64,000 nt of DNA from Rhodoferax_B ferrireducens_A (GTDB taxonomy: Bacteria > Pseudomonadota > Gammaproteobacteria > Burkholderiales > Burkholderiaceae_C). The notes beneath the pieces are model-generated. The model was not told the DNA's origin and did not search any database. It saw nothing but the letters and a program-made list of their open reading frames with translations. Location: positions 434,001 through 498,000 of the forward strand of contig NZ_JAVDXT010000001.1 in assembly GCF_031458075.1 (NCBI RefSeq). Reading direction: 5' to 3'. Positions within the stretch are counted from its first letter, which is position 1. Every line of letters begins with the position of its first letter. Below are positions 25,299-33,719 of the stretch, piece after piece. The position numbers and the translations under genes are program-made.

Positions 25299-26134
25299 GC
25301 AATCTTTCGGGGCAATTCATTGGCGGGGGTCGGGCTGCCGTCTACTTCTTCGTTGAACAGCAGGCGGTGGATGCGCTGCGCGGCGGCCTGGAACTCGGCG
25401 CCGCCCTGGCTGTGCATGCCGAAGTCGTGGCTGTTGATCTCGGCGCGGACCCGGCCCGGGTGCGGCGACAGCAGGCCGATACGGTTGCCCACCACCAGTG
25501 CTTCCTCGATCGAGTGGGTGACGAAAACCAGGGTGAAACGCACCTCGTCCCACAGCGCCAGCAGCTCTTCCTGCATCTTGCGCCGGGTCAGTGCGTCCAG
25601 CGCGGCAAAGGGCTCGTCCATCAGCAAGACTTTGGGCTGCATGGCCAGCGCGCGGGCGATCGCCACGCGCTGCTTCATGCCGCCCGACAAGGTGTTCGGG
25701 TAGGCCTTGGCGAAGGCCGAGAGGCCGACCTTGTCCAGGTAGTGCAGCGCGCGCTCATGGGCTTCCTGCTTGCCCAGGGTGCGCGATGCCAGCAGCGGAA
25801 ACGCCACGTTGTCGAGCACGGTCTTCCACGGCGGCAACTGGTCGAATTCCTGGAACACCACGATGCGGTCGGGCCCGGGCTGTGTCACCTTGCGGCCGGC
25901 GATGCGGATCTCGCCTTCCACGGGTGCGATGAAGCCGGCCATGGCTTTCAGCAGGGTCGACTTGCCGCAGCCGGAGGCACCCAGCAGCACAAAGCGGTCG
26001 GCCTCGAACACGTTCAGGCTGACCTGGTGGGTGGCGCGCACCACGCGGGCCGGCGTGCGGTATTCGAGGCTGACGCCGTCGACTTCCAGCAGCGGCGTGT
26101 CAGGGGCGGATTTCAAGGCGGTCACGGTGGCCAT
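25295..26134 (-). CDS. Sulfonate/taurine-type ABC transporter ATP-binding protein
   Basis: A 279-residue ATPase of the TauB/SsuB family. Walker A is GASGCGKST, the Q-loop is VVFQEFDQLPPWKTVLDN, the signature is LSGGMKQRVAIARAL, Walker B is LLMDEPFAALD and the switch His is in FVTHSIEEA. It couples ATP hydrolysis to import through the downstream permease. One base separates it from the binding-protein gene. Confidence 0.93.
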   Translation of the reverse strand: MATVTALKSAPDTPLLEVDGVSLEYRTPARVVRATHQVSLNVFEADRFVLLGASGCGKSTLLKAMAGFIAPVEGEIRIAGRKVTQPGPDRIVVFQEFDQLPPWKTVLDNVAFPLLASRTLGKQEAHERALHYLDKVGLSAFAKAYPNTLSGGMKQRVAIARALAMQPKVLLMDEPFAALDALTRRKMQEELLALWDEVRFTLVFVTHSIEEALVVGNRIGLLSPHPGRVRAEINSHDFGMHSQGGAEFQAAAQRIHRLLFNEEVDGSPTPANELPRKIA

Positions 26135-26135
26135 T

Positions 26136-27134
26136 TCAGCTTCCTGGCTGGGCGTAGGCTTCTTCGAAGAAATAGTCCTTCCACGAAGCAGCGCGGTTCT
26201 TCAGCACGCCCAGTTTGTTCAGCTCGTCGGCGTACACATAGGTGCGGAAGGGCGAGATGGTGAAGTCGTTTTCCGGGTCTTCCACGATCTTGCGCACAAA
26301 GTCCAGCGGCAGCTTGGACTTCTGCACGCGGATGAAGGTCTCGGCCGCCTTGGGCTTATTGGCCTTGATCCACTGCGAGGCCTCGACCAGCGCGGCGTAG
26401 AAAGCCTTGTAGGTCTTGGGGTTCTCGTCGTGGAATTTCTGCGTGGTGTACAGCACGTTGAAGGTGGCTGGGCCGCCCAGGATGTCGTAGGAGCTGATGA
26501 CCTTGTGCACAGCCTTGTTCTCCAGCGCCTGGTAGTAGAACGGCGCGCTGGAGAAATGCGTGTTGATCTCCGAGCCGCCGGCCATTAGCGCGGCGGTGGC
26601 ATCGGGGTGGGCCAGGCTCACCGAGATATTGTCGAAGCGTTTGAAGTCGTCCTTGCCATAGAGCTTGGCGGTCTCGATCTGCAAGGTGCGCGACTGGAAG
26701 CCGGTGCCTGCTGCCGGCACGGCGATGCGGTCCTTGTCGCTCAGGTCCTTCAGCGTTTTGACCTTGGGGTTGTTGCTGATCAGGTAGTTGGGCAGCGAGC
26801 CGAGTGCGGCCACGGCCTTCACGTTCTGCCGGCCTTTGGTGCGGTCCCACAGCGTCAGCATCGGCGGCACGCCGGCCGAGACCACGTCCAGCGCATTCGC
26901 CAGCAGGGCTTCGTTCATCGCCGTGGCGCCGGAGATCTGGCTCCAGTCGACATCGATGTCCAGGCCCTGGGCCTTGCCGTGTTTTTCGATCAGCTTCTGG
27001 TCTTGCACCACGTCGAGCACCAGGTAGCCGATACCGAATTGCTGGGCGATGCTGATGCGGCCTTCGGCCTGGGCGAGCAGGGTGGCGCTGGCGAGAGCCA
27101 GGCCGGCTACGAGGCGGGTGAGGGGAAATTGCAT
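26136..27134 (-). CDS. Periplasmic binding protein of a sulfonate/taurine-type ABC transporter
   Basis: A 332-residue binding protein of the NMT1/TauA-like family. The signal peptide spans about residues 1-24 (LVAGLALASATLLAQAEG). Family segments are ISGATAMNEALLANALDVVSAG and AVPAAGTGFQSRTLQIETAK, which line the ligand site in relatives. ATG 27134 is preferred over the TTG at 27152. It lies between the TauD-like gene and the ATPase gene. The ligand is unknown; taurine, an alkanesulfonate or another sulfur ester is most likely from context. Confidence 0.88.
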   Translation of the reverse strand: MQFPLTRLVAGLALASATLLAQAEGRISIAQQFGIGYLVLDVVQDQKLIEKHGKAQGLDIDVDWSQISGATAMNEALLANALDVVSAGVPPMLTLWDRTKGRQNVKAVAALGSLPNYLISNNPKVKTLKDLSDKDRIAVPAAGTGFQSRTLQIETAKLYGKDDFKRFDNISVSLAHPDATAALMAGGSEINTHFSSAPFYYQALENKAVHKVISSYDILGGPATFNVLYTTQKFHDENPKTYKAFYAALVEASQWIKANKPKAAETFIRVQKSKLPLDFVRKIVEDPENDFTISPFRTYVYADELNKLGVLKNRAASWKDYFFEEAYAQPGS

Positions 27135-27154
27135 GGTGGTCTTGTCGTTCAAAA

Positions 27155-28045
27155 TTAAAAAGGGGCGCTACCTTCGATGGTGGTGCGGTAGAGCTTGCGG
27201 CGCAGGTGGTCGGGGGTACCGGCGGCCAGGTGGGTCACAGAGCGGTTGTCCCAGAACACCATGTCGTGCGGTTGCCAGGCGTGGCGGTACACCAGCTCGG
27301 CGCGCGAGGTGTGAGCAAACAATTCATCCAGCAGCGCGCGGCTTTCGTCTTCGGGAATGCCGACGATGCGGGTGGTGAAGTGTTCGCTGACGAACAGCGC
27401 CTTGCGTCCGTTCTCGGGATGCGTGCGCACAACGGGGTGCACAGCAGGCTGCACCTCGTCCAGCTGGGCTTGCGTGAGCTTGGGGCGCCAGGGGTTGCGG
27501 GCGCGCAGCTCTTCGTATTTGGCCAGGTAGGAATGCTCGGCGCGCAGACCGGCCACGGCGTTTTGCAGCGCGGCGGGCAGGGTGTCCCAGGCGGTGTGCT
27601 GGTTGGCGAACAAGGTGTCGCCGCCTTCGCTGGGCAGCTCTTGCGCGTGCAGCAGCGAGCCCAGGCTGGGTTTCTCTTTGTACGACAGGTCGGAATGCCA
27701 GTAGGCGCCCGCGTCGCCCAGGCCTATGGGCTGGCCGTTTTCCTTGATGTTGGAGACGATCAGGATTTCCGGGTGGTGTTGCAGCTGAAAGCCCTTCAGT
27801 ACATGGATCTGCAACGGGCCGAAGCGGGCGCTGAAGTCCACCTGCTGCTGCGGCGTGATGCGCTGGTCGCGGAACACCAGCACGTGGTGCGCGAGGTGGG
27901 CGCGGTGGATGCGCGCAAAGTCATCGGCCGCCAAGGGGCGCGACAGGTCCAGGCCCAGCACCTCGGCGCCCAGTGGGGCATCGAAGGGGCGGATCTCCAG
28001 TGCCTGCACGGCGCTGGGGGCCTCTGCATCGAATAAAGTCGTCAT
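27155..28045 (-). CDS. TauD/TfdA-family Fe(II)/2-oxoglutarate dioxygenase
   Basis: A 296-residue dioxygenase. The proximal metal pair is in AYWHSDLSYKEKPSLGSLLH (His-x-Asp), the distal His is in NRSVTHLAAGTPDHL, and the 2-oxoglutarate-binding Arg follows in RRKLYRTTI. TauD-type enzymes hydroxylate the carbon next to the sulfonate, releasing sulfite. ATG 28045 is taken because the homology begins about 15 residues later; the longer open frame to 28120 has no support. First gene of the five-gene sulfur operon. Confidence 0.92.
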   Translation of the reverse strand: MTTLFDAEAPSAVQALEIRPFDAPLGAEVLGLDLSRPLAADDFARIHRAHLAHHVLVFRDQRITPQQQVDFSARFGPLQIHVLKGFQLQHHPEILIVSNIKENGQPIGLGDAGAYWHSDLSYKEKPSLGSLLHAQELPSEGGDTLFANQHTAWDTLPAALQNAVAGLRAEHSYLAKYEELRARNPWRPKLTQAQLDEVQPAVHPVVRTHPENGRKALFVSEHFTTRIVGIPEDESRALLDELFAHTSRAELVYRHAWQPHDMVFWDNRSVTHLAAGTPDHLRRKLYRTTIEGSAPF

Positions 28046-28395
28046 GGTTTCACTTTCTGTCGGCCCTGGCGCTGCATCGCGGCCGGGCAAGTCGGCGAAT
28101 GTAGAGGGGGTAGGGCGCAAAGGGAACGATTGATTCGGAGTTTGTTAACTACGAACAAATATGAAGCCCGTGGACAAGCGCTGTTGCAGGCGGCTGGATT
28201 CAAGAAAAAGAGGCGTTCTGCGCAAGCAGGACAAGCGCAGGCAGCTATTTAATTTGTAGCGATAGAGCCGCATCGGCGCGGGGGAAAACCCGCAGGAATT
28301 CGGTAGTAGCGACTTCTTACAATCGGCGCTGACTTGCAGTCTCTGCCGTTCCTTCTGAGCGGTGGATTTCAATCTATCTACGGGAGTTAATTCAA
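28046..28395. other. Divergent intergenic region, tauD-like / TRAP binding protein
   Basis: 350 bp with no convincing gene. It contains repeat R5 (28211-28261) in its middle and must include promoters in both directions. A sulfur-starvation operator for the taurine-type operon would be expected here, but no dyad of the CysB type was recognised with confidence. Confidence 0.5.
28211..28261 (-). repeat. Two-hairpin repeat copy R5 (intergenic, divergent promoter region)
   Basis: The plus strand reads AGGCGTTCTGCGCAAGCAGG, then GCGCAGGCAGCTATTTAA, then TTGTAGCG. The large-stem arms are CTGCGC and GCGCAG; the small stem is GCTAttta.../...TAGC. It lies between the divergent TauD-like and TRAP-binding-protein genes. 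Confidence 0.8.
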
Positions 28396-29478
28396 ATGGA
28401 CCGTCGTTCCCTTATCAAACACTCGGGCATCGCAGGCGTGCTCGCCGCGGGCATGGCGCCCGCAGTGCATGCCCAGGCCGCCGTTCGCTGGCGCCTGGCC
28501 TCCAGCTTCCCCAAGCCGCTGGATACGATTTACGGCGCTGCCGAGGTGTTTGCCAACGCGGTCAAGGCCATGTCGGGTGGCAAGTTTGAAATCTCGGTGC
28601 ATGCCGGCGGCGAGCTGATGCCTCCGTTCGGCGTGGTCGATGGCGTGCAGCAAGGCTCGGTCGAGATGTGCCACACCGTGCCCTACTACTTCTACGGCAA
28701 GAACCCGGCCTTCGCCATCGGTGCGGCCATTCCCTTCGGCATGAACGCGCGCCAGATGAACGCCTGGATGATGCACGGCAACGGCCGCAAGCTGATGAAC
28801 GAGTTCTATGGCAACTACGGCATGCTCAGCTACGCTGGCGGCAATACCGGCACCCAGATGGGTGGCTGGTTCCGCAAGGAAGTGAAGACCGTGGCCGACC
28901 TGAAGGGCCTGAAGATGCGCCTGGGTGGCGGCCTGGTGGGTGAGGTGATGGCCAAGATGGGTGTGGTGCCACAGAGCATTCCCGGTGGCGAAATCTACCA
29001 GGCGCTGGAAAAAGGCACGATCGACGCCGCCGAATGGGTGGGGCCGTACGACGACCAGAAGCTCGGCTTTGCCAAGGTTGCGCCGCACTACTACTACCCC
29101 GGCTGGTGGGAGGGCGGTCCCGAGGTCGACTTCTTCATCAACCGCAAGGCATTTGACGCACTGTCGCCCGAGAACAAGGCGATTGTGGAGGCTGCCACCA
29201 CCGTGGCCGCTGTCGACATGCTGGCCAAGTACGATGCCCGCAACCCCGAAGCACTGAAGCAGCTGATCGGCGCCAAGGTCAAGCTGTTGCCGTTCTCCAA
29301 GGAAATCCTAGACGCCTCCTTCAAGGCGGCGCAACAGGTCTACGAAGAGAACGACGCCAAGAGCCCCGAGTGGAAGAAGATCTTCGCCGACTTCCGTGCC
29401 TTCCAGCGCAACCAGGTGGCCTGGTTCCGCGTCGCCGAAGGCCGTTTCGACAGCTACATGCAAAGCATCAAGCTGTAG
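28396..29478 (+). CDS. TRAP transporter substrate-binding protein (TakP/DctP-like)
   Basis: A 360-residue periplasmic receptor. The N-terminus MDRRSLIKHSGIAGVLAAGM is a Tat-like signal. The body matches the TakP branch that binds 2-oxoacids: GGNTGTQMGGWFRKEVKTVADL and KGLKMRLGGGLVGEVM, with the conserved Arg that holds the ligand carboxylate, and a central AAEWVGPYDDQKLGF. The gene converges on its presumed permease genes (30.0-32.2 kb) rather than preceding them. A strong terminator follows. Confidence 0.92.
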   Translation: MDRRSLIKHSGIAGVLAAGMAPAVHAQAAVRWRLASSFPKPLDTIYGAAEVFANAVKAMSGGKFEISVHAGGELMPPFGVVDGVQQGSVEMCHTVPYYFYGKNPAFAIGAAIPFGMNARQMNAWMMHGNGRKLMNEFYGNYGMLSYAGGNTGTQMGGWFRKEVKTVADLKGLKMRLGGGLVGEVMAKMGVVPQSIPGGEIYQALEKGTIDAAEWVGPYDDQKLGFAKVAPHYYYPGWWEGGPEVDFFINRKAFDALSPENKAIVEAATTVAAVDMLAKYDARNPEALKQLIGAKVKLLPFSKEILDASFKAAQQVYEENDAKSPEWKKIFADFRAFQRNQVAWFRVAEGRFDSYMQSIKL

Positions 29479-29514
29479 GCTTGCCCAGGCGCAGCGTGCT
29501 GCGCCTGCTCTGGC

Positions 29515-29548
29515 AATAAAAAACCGCGCCTCGGCGCGGTTTTTTATT
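29515..29548. terminator. Bidirectional rho-independent terminator
   Basis: AAAAAACCGCGCC-TC-GGCGCGGTTTTTT, a GC-rich stem flanked by A and T runs, so it can stop transcription from either side. It separates the TRAP binding-protein gene from the convergent hypothetical/dctM genes. Confidence 0.92.
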
Positions 29549-29565
29549 GTGGGTATCGCGGTGAC

Positions 29566-30036
29566 TTAGAGCTGCCGAAAGGCCTTCAGCTCTTTGACGA
29601 TGCGCTCGAACTCGGCCACCAGTTCGGGGCTGGCGCCGTAGAACACCATGAACTTGCCCATCAGCGTGCGCACATACAGGCGCGGCGCGATCAGCCAGTC
29701 CAGGCCGGGTATGCGGATCAGCTTGCCGTAGGCCAGGTCGTCGAAGGGCATCTGCTTGTCCCAGATCCAGCCCTGGAACAGGCCTTCACTGCTGATGCGG
29801 GTGCGGCTGCGCAGGATGTGCCACCAGGTCCAGCCCATCATCGCCAGGCCGGCGACAAACCAGACCACGCCGGTGGTGCGCGCCGTGCCCAGCACGCCGC
29901 TGGTCAGCAGCTGGGTGAGCCAGACGGCGCAGCCGCCCACGATGGCCGTGGCCAGCAGCTTGAACAGCGGGGAGAAGGCGGCGGCTTCCACCGGGCGGCC
30001 CGGGCCCGGCACGAAGCGGAAAGGAGCGGGGCCCAA
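29566..30036 (-). CDS. Small membrane protein of unknown function
   Basis: A 156-residue protein with two transmembrane helices (about 25-47, LFKLLATAIVGGCAVWL; about 52-72, TGVVWFVAGLAMMGWTWW) and a soluble C-terminal part containing SRTRISSEGLFQGWIWDKQ and KFMVFYGASPELVAEFERI. No family recognised. The open frame begins at TTG 30036, two bases after the dctM stop, so it is probably translated by coupling. Its place at the end of the TRAP permease operon suggests an accessory role, but nothing more can be said. Confidence 0.65.
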   Translation of the reverse strand: MGPAPFRFVPGPGRPVEAAAFSPLFKLLATAIVGGCAVWLTQLLTSGVLGTARTTGVVWFVAGLAMMGWTWWHILRSRTRISSEGLFQGWIWDKQMPFDDLAYGKLIRIPGLDWLIAPRLYVRTLMGKFMVFYGASPELVAEFERIVKELKAFRQL

Positions 30037-30038
30037 GC

Positions 30039-31562
30039 TTATTTCTTCTCGGCTTCGGGCTGCGAGGCCGCGGCCTCAGGCGCATCGGCTGCGGGCGCGT
30101 CGCCAAACGGGTTCTCGCCGCTGCTGCCCGACTGCTGCTGCATGTCGTTGTCGGGCACATCGATCTGGATCTGCTCGGTGTCGATTTTCACCTCCTTGGG
30201 CAGGAACATGGTGACGGTCTGCGGCACAAAGATCACGATGGCCACCAGAATCACCTGCATCAGCACCCAGGGGATGGCGCCCATGTAGATGTCGCTGGAC
30301 TTGATGGGTTTCTCGATCCGCTTTTCCTTGAACAGCGTGTCGGCAATGCCGCGCAGATAGAACAGCGCAAAGCCGAACGGCGGGTGCATGAAGCTGGTCT
30401 GCATGTTCACGCACAGCAGTACGCCGAACCACACCAGGTCGATGCCCAGCTTGGCCGCCACCGGGCCCAGCATCGGCAAGATGATGAAGGCGATCTCGAA
30501 GAAGTCGAGGAAGAAGGCCAGGAAGAAGATGAACAGATTGACCACGATCAGGAAGCCGATCTGGCCGCCGGGCAGGCCAGTCAGCAGGTGCTCGACCCAC
30601 TTGGCGCCGTCCACGCCCTGGAACACCATGGAGAACACCCGCGCACCGATCAGGATGAACACCACCATGGCGGTCAGCCGCATGGTGCCGACCATGGCTT
30701 CCCAGATCAGCGCCAGGGTCAGCCGCTTGTGGATGGCGGCCAGCACCAGCGCACCGACCACGCCCATGGCGCCGGCTTCGGTCGGCGTGGCGATGGCGGT
30801 ATCAATGCCCGGCAGGCCGCCCATCGAGCCCAGCACTGCGAAGATCAGGATCGCCGACGGAATGATGCCGCGCAGGCACTTGGCCCACAGCTTGGCGCCG
30901 CTCAGGGTGCGGGCGGTCTTGGGGATGCCAGGGATGTGGTGCGGCTTGAAGATGCCCAGCATGAAGGTATAGGCCGCAAAGATCAGCACCTGCAGGATGG
31001 AAGGGCCCCAGGCGCCGCGGTACATGTCGCCCACCGAGCGGCCCAACTGGTCGGCCATCACGATCAGCACCAGCGAGGGCGGCACCAGCTGGGTGATGGT
31101 GCCGGAGGCCGCCAGCACGCCGGTGGCGTAGCGCATGTTGTAGCCGTAGCGGATCATCACCGGCAGCGAGATCAGCGCCATGGCGATCACCTGGCCAGCC
31201 ACCGTGCCGGTGATCGCACCCAGGATGAAGCCGACGATGATCACCGAATAGCCGAGACCGCCCTTGACGGTGCCGAACAGCTGGCCCATCGAATCCAGCA
31301 TGTCTTCGGCCAGGCCGCATTTCTCGAGGATCGCACCCATGAAGGTGAAGAACGGAATCGCCAGCAGCAGGTCGTTCGACAAAATGCCGAAGATGTTGAT
31401 CGGCAGGTTCTCCATGAACACCGCCGGAAACCAGCCCATCTGGATCGCGAACAGGCCCGAGGCCATGCCCAGCGCGGACAGCGAAAAGGCCACAGGGAAG
31501 CCGATCAGCATGATCAGCACCAGCCCGCCGAACATCATCGGCGCAAAATTTTCCATCAGCAT
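30039..31562 (-). CDS. dctM: TRAP transporter large permease (DctM)
   Basis: A 507-residue inner-membrane protein with about 12 helices, the catalytic subunit of a sodium-driven TRAP importer. Typical segments are FFTFMGAILEKCGLAEDMLD, ASGTITQLVPPSLVLIVMAD and TPTEAGAMGVVGALVLA. ATG 31562 is chosen because the family N-terminus starts there. Unusually it carries a roughly 55-residue C-terminal tail after the last helix, rich in Asp, Glu, Gln, Ala and Pro (for example DVPDNDMQQQSGSSGENPFG), not part of the usual DctM fold. Confidence 0.92.
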   Translation of the reverse strand: MLMENFAPMMFGGLVLIMLIGFPVAFSLSALGMASGLFAIQMGWFPAVFMENLPINIFGILSNDLLLAIPFFTFMGAILEKCGLAEDMLDSMGQLFGTVKGGLGYSVIIVGFILGAITGTVAGQVIAMALISLPVMIRYGYNMRYATGVLAASGTITQLVPPSLVLIVMADQLGRSVGDMYRGAWGPSILQVLIFAAYTFMLGIFKPHHIPGIPKTARTLSGAKLWAKCLRGIIPSAILIFAVLGSMGGLPGIDTAIATPTEAGAMGVVGALVLAAIHKRLTLALIWEAMVGTMRLTAMVVFILIGARVFSMVFQGVDGAKWVEHLLTGLPGGQIGFLIVVNLFIFFLAFFLDFFEIAFIILPMLGPVAAKLGIDLVWFGVLLCVNMQTSFMHPPFGFALFYLRGIADTLFKEKRIEKPIKSSDIYMGAIPWVLMQVILVAIVIFVPQTVTMFLPKEVKIDTEQIQIDVPDNDMQQQSGSSGENPFGDAPAADAPEAAASQPEAEKK

Positions 31563-31614
31563 ATCGTTCTGTCCAGTTGCTTCAATTGGTGGTGACGCGG
31601 GCGGTGCGCGGAAC

Positions 31615-31699
31615 ACCGTGGAACCGGCTTCGCCGGGCCACTGGTGTTGCCCCCTTGGGGGGGGATGCGGCTACACGCAGTGAGCAAGAAACGGGGGGG
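31615..31699. other. GC-rich dyads between dctQ and dctM
   Basis: The 144 bp gap in the TRAP permease operon holds the dyad CCGGC-ttc-GCCGG (31624-31636) and CCCCC-TT-GGGGGGG (31650-31663), plus CTACACGCAGTGAGC. This looks like a member of another short Burkholderiales repeat type, but no second copy was found in the window. It may fold in the mRNA and separate expression of the two subunits. Confidence 0.4.
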
Positions 31700-31706
31700 A
31701 ACCTAT

Positions 31707-32246
31707 TCATTGCACCGGCTTTTCGTAGTGCATGTCCATCTGGAACTTGCCTTGCAGGTAGGCAATGCGCTTGATGACCTCGGACAGGCCCTGCAGGAAC
31801 ATCAGGGCGAAGCCCAGCGGCAGCAGCATCATGGCCGGCCAGCGGATCAGGCCGCCGGCGTTGTTCGACATTTCGCCCGAGCGGAACATGCCGATGAACA
31901 GCGGCCAACTGAGCCAGGCAATCGTGGCCATCACCGGCAGCAAAAAGACAATCAGGCCGAACAGGTCCACATACACCGGGCCGTTGCCCTTGAGCTTGCC
32001 GTAGAAGATGTCGACCCGCACATGCTCGTTGAGCTTGAGCACCACCGGTGCGCCCAGCATCACCGTGGCGGCAAACATATACCACTGGATCTCCAACCAA
32101 CCATTGGAGCTGATGTCCAGGCCGTAGCGAACAAAGGCGTTGCCGGCCGAGATCAGCGCGGCGGCCAGTACCGTCCAGGAGGCCAGGCGGCCCATCTGCT
32201 GGCTGATCCAATCCATGCCGAGTGCGAGTTTGAGAAGTACGGACAC
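31707..32246 (-). CDS. dctQ: TRAP transporter small permease (DctQ)
   Basis: A 179-residue membrane protein with four helices. The family core is GNAFVRYGLDISSNGWLEIQ, AATVMLGAPVVLKLNEHVRV and DIFYGKLKGNG. The open frame continues far upstream but homology starts at GTG 32246, which has GGAG 7 bases before it, so GTG is the probable start. Works with DctM and the binding protein encoded at 28.4 kb. Confidence 0.9.
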   Translation of the reverse strand: MSVLLKLALGMDWISQQMGRLASWTVLAAALISAGNAFVRYGLDISSNGWLEIQWYMFAATVMLGAPVVLKLNEHVRVDIFYGKLKGNGPVYVDLFGLIVFLLPVMATIAWLSWPLFIGMFRSGEMSNNAGGLIRWPAMMLLPLGFALMFLQGLSEVIKRIAYLQGKFQMDMHYEKPVQ

Positions 32247-32441
32247 AGTAGATCTCCGGGAAACGGGGTGAAAACGAGGGCCACGCAGCGCATGCCGCAC
32301 CGTGGCGCTGAGGCCCAAGATGATAACCTTCGCTCCAGCGGCGCCGGCGCCTGAAAAGCTTGGGTTTACCCTTGCGGACGCGGCCCAAGCTGTGGTGAGA
32401 TGTGCATAGCGCCCCTGAACTGCTGGAGACCGCTTTCCGGA

Positions 32442-33668
32442 ATGTCCATGCCTCCTGTTTCCACCCCTCTGGCCTCGATCGACTCGCCCGCCATGCGCCA
32501 GGCCGGCCGCGACCTGCTGTCGCTGGCGCTGATGGATGCGCGCAACCACACGCTGCATCTGCTGGACCAGTTCGAGTCGGCGCCGCCGATTGCCCAGGGC
32601 GGGCTGCAGCCGCGCTGGCTGGCTGGCCATATCGGCTGGATGGCCGAGGCCTGGCTGGGGCGCAACACCCAGCGCAGCCGCGGCACGGCCTGCGCGTTCC
32701 AGCCGACCCGGCTGGCTTCCATCGAACCGCATGCCGACCAGTGGTGGAACGCCGAGCAGATGCAGCGCCGGGTGGCCCTGGCCGGGCCCGATCTGGCCAC
32801 CACCAAGCAGTTTCTGCTCAATACCCTGGAGAGCACGCTGGAGTTGCTGGAGAAGACCCCGGAAACCGACGAGGCCCTGTACTTCTACCGCCTGGCGCTG
32901 TTCCACGAAGACCTGCGCGGCGAGCAGCTGATCACCCTGGCGCAGATCCACGGCATCCCGCTGCATCTGCCCCTGCCCGGCAGCATGCAGCTGCGCCCGC
33001 CCTTGTCGCTGCCGGCCTGCGAGTGGCAGCTGGGCTCGGAGCGCGGCGGCTTTGTGTTCGACAACGAAAAATGGGCGCACCCGGTGGCGGTGCCGGACTA
33101 CGAGATCGACGCCCAGCCGGTGAGCTGGGCCCAGTTCGTCGAGTTTGTCGACGATGGCGGTTATGACAACGCCGACTGGTGGCATCCGGCCGGCTGGGTT
33201 TGGTTGCAAACCCTGGCCGAAGGGGAGGGGCGGCGCGGCCCGCGCTATGTGGACCAGATCGGTGTGGCCAGCGGCGCCGTGCTGCAGACGCGGTTTGGCG
33301 CGCGCACGCGGCTGGCCGGCCAGCAGCCGGCCATGCACATGGCCTGGTGGGAGGCCGACGCCTGGTGCCGCTGGGCCGGTAGGCGCCTGCCCAGCGAGCA
33401 GGAGTGGGAGCGGGCGGCGCTGGGGGCCGCCAGCCAGGGCTTTCGCTGGGGCGATGTGCATGAATGGACGGCCAGCAGCCTGGTGCCCTGGCCGGGCTTC
33501 AGCGCCGACCCGTGGATGGCCTATTCCGTGCCCTGGTTTGGCCGGGCCCGGGTGCTGCGCGGCGCCTCGTTTGCCACCCGCGCGCGCATGAAGCACCCCA
33601 AGTTCCGCGGCTTCGCCTTGCCGGGCGACGACGTGCGGTTTGTCGGCTTCCGTTCGTGTGCCATCTAG
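32442..33668 (+). CDS. EgtB/SenA-like protein (DinB-like plus SUMF1/formylglycine-generating-like domains)
   Basis: A 408-residue two-domain protein. The N-terminal DinB-like helical domain spans about 15-170; the C-terminal C-type-lectin-like SUMF1 domain spans about 200-405 (RLPSEQEWERAALGAA, VHEWTASS, VLRGASFATRARMKHPKFR, FVGFRSCAI). This layout is that of the iron-dependent sulfoxide/selenoxide synthases of ergothioneine (EgtB) and selenoneine (SenA) synthesis. Two of three expected iron ligands are visible, His63 in GHIGW and His155 in ALFHEDLRGE, but the third position is Arg159. Catalysis may therefore be altered or lost. No senB or selD partner gene is in the window. Followed by repeat R6 and ybdK. 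Confidence 0.78.
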   Translation: MSMPPVSTPLASIDSPAMRQAGRDLLSLALMDARNHTLHLLDQFESAPPIAQGGLQPRWLAGHIGWMAEAWLGRNTQRSRGTACAFQPTRLASIEPHADQWWNAEQMQRRVALAGPDLATTKQFLLNTLESTLELLEKTPETDEALYFYRLALFHEDLRGEQLITLAQIHGIPLHLPLPGSMQLRPPLSLPACEWQLGSERGGFVFDNEKWAHPVAVPDYEIDAQPVSWAQFVEFVDDGGYDNADWWHPAGWVWLQTLAEGEGRRGPRYVDQIGVASGAVLQTRFGARTRLAGQQPAMHMAWWEADAWCRWAGRRLPSEQEWERAALGAASQGFRWGDVHEWTASSLVPWPGFSADPWMAYSVPWFGRARVLRGASFATRARMKHPKFRGFALPGDDVRFVGFRSCAI

Positions 33669-33719
33669 TTGCTATATTTAATATAGCTTCATGCGCAGTA
33701 TTTATAAGCGCTAGCGGCC
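33669..33719 (+). repeat. Two-hairpin repeat copy R6, directly after the EgtB/SenA-like gene
   Basis: It begins at the base after the TAG stop. The small stem is a perfect dyad GCTATATTTAATATAGC (33671-33687); the large stem is CATGCGCAG...AAGCGCTAG (degenerate). The position and the order, small stem first, match other copies at gene ends. Confidence 0.8.

Noticed and set aside
31707..33596. Very long minus-strand frame (629 codons) including dctQ
   Set aside because: Only the last 179 residues match DctQ; the upstream part is antisense to the EgtB/SenA-like gene. A GTG start with a good ribosome site explains the gene.
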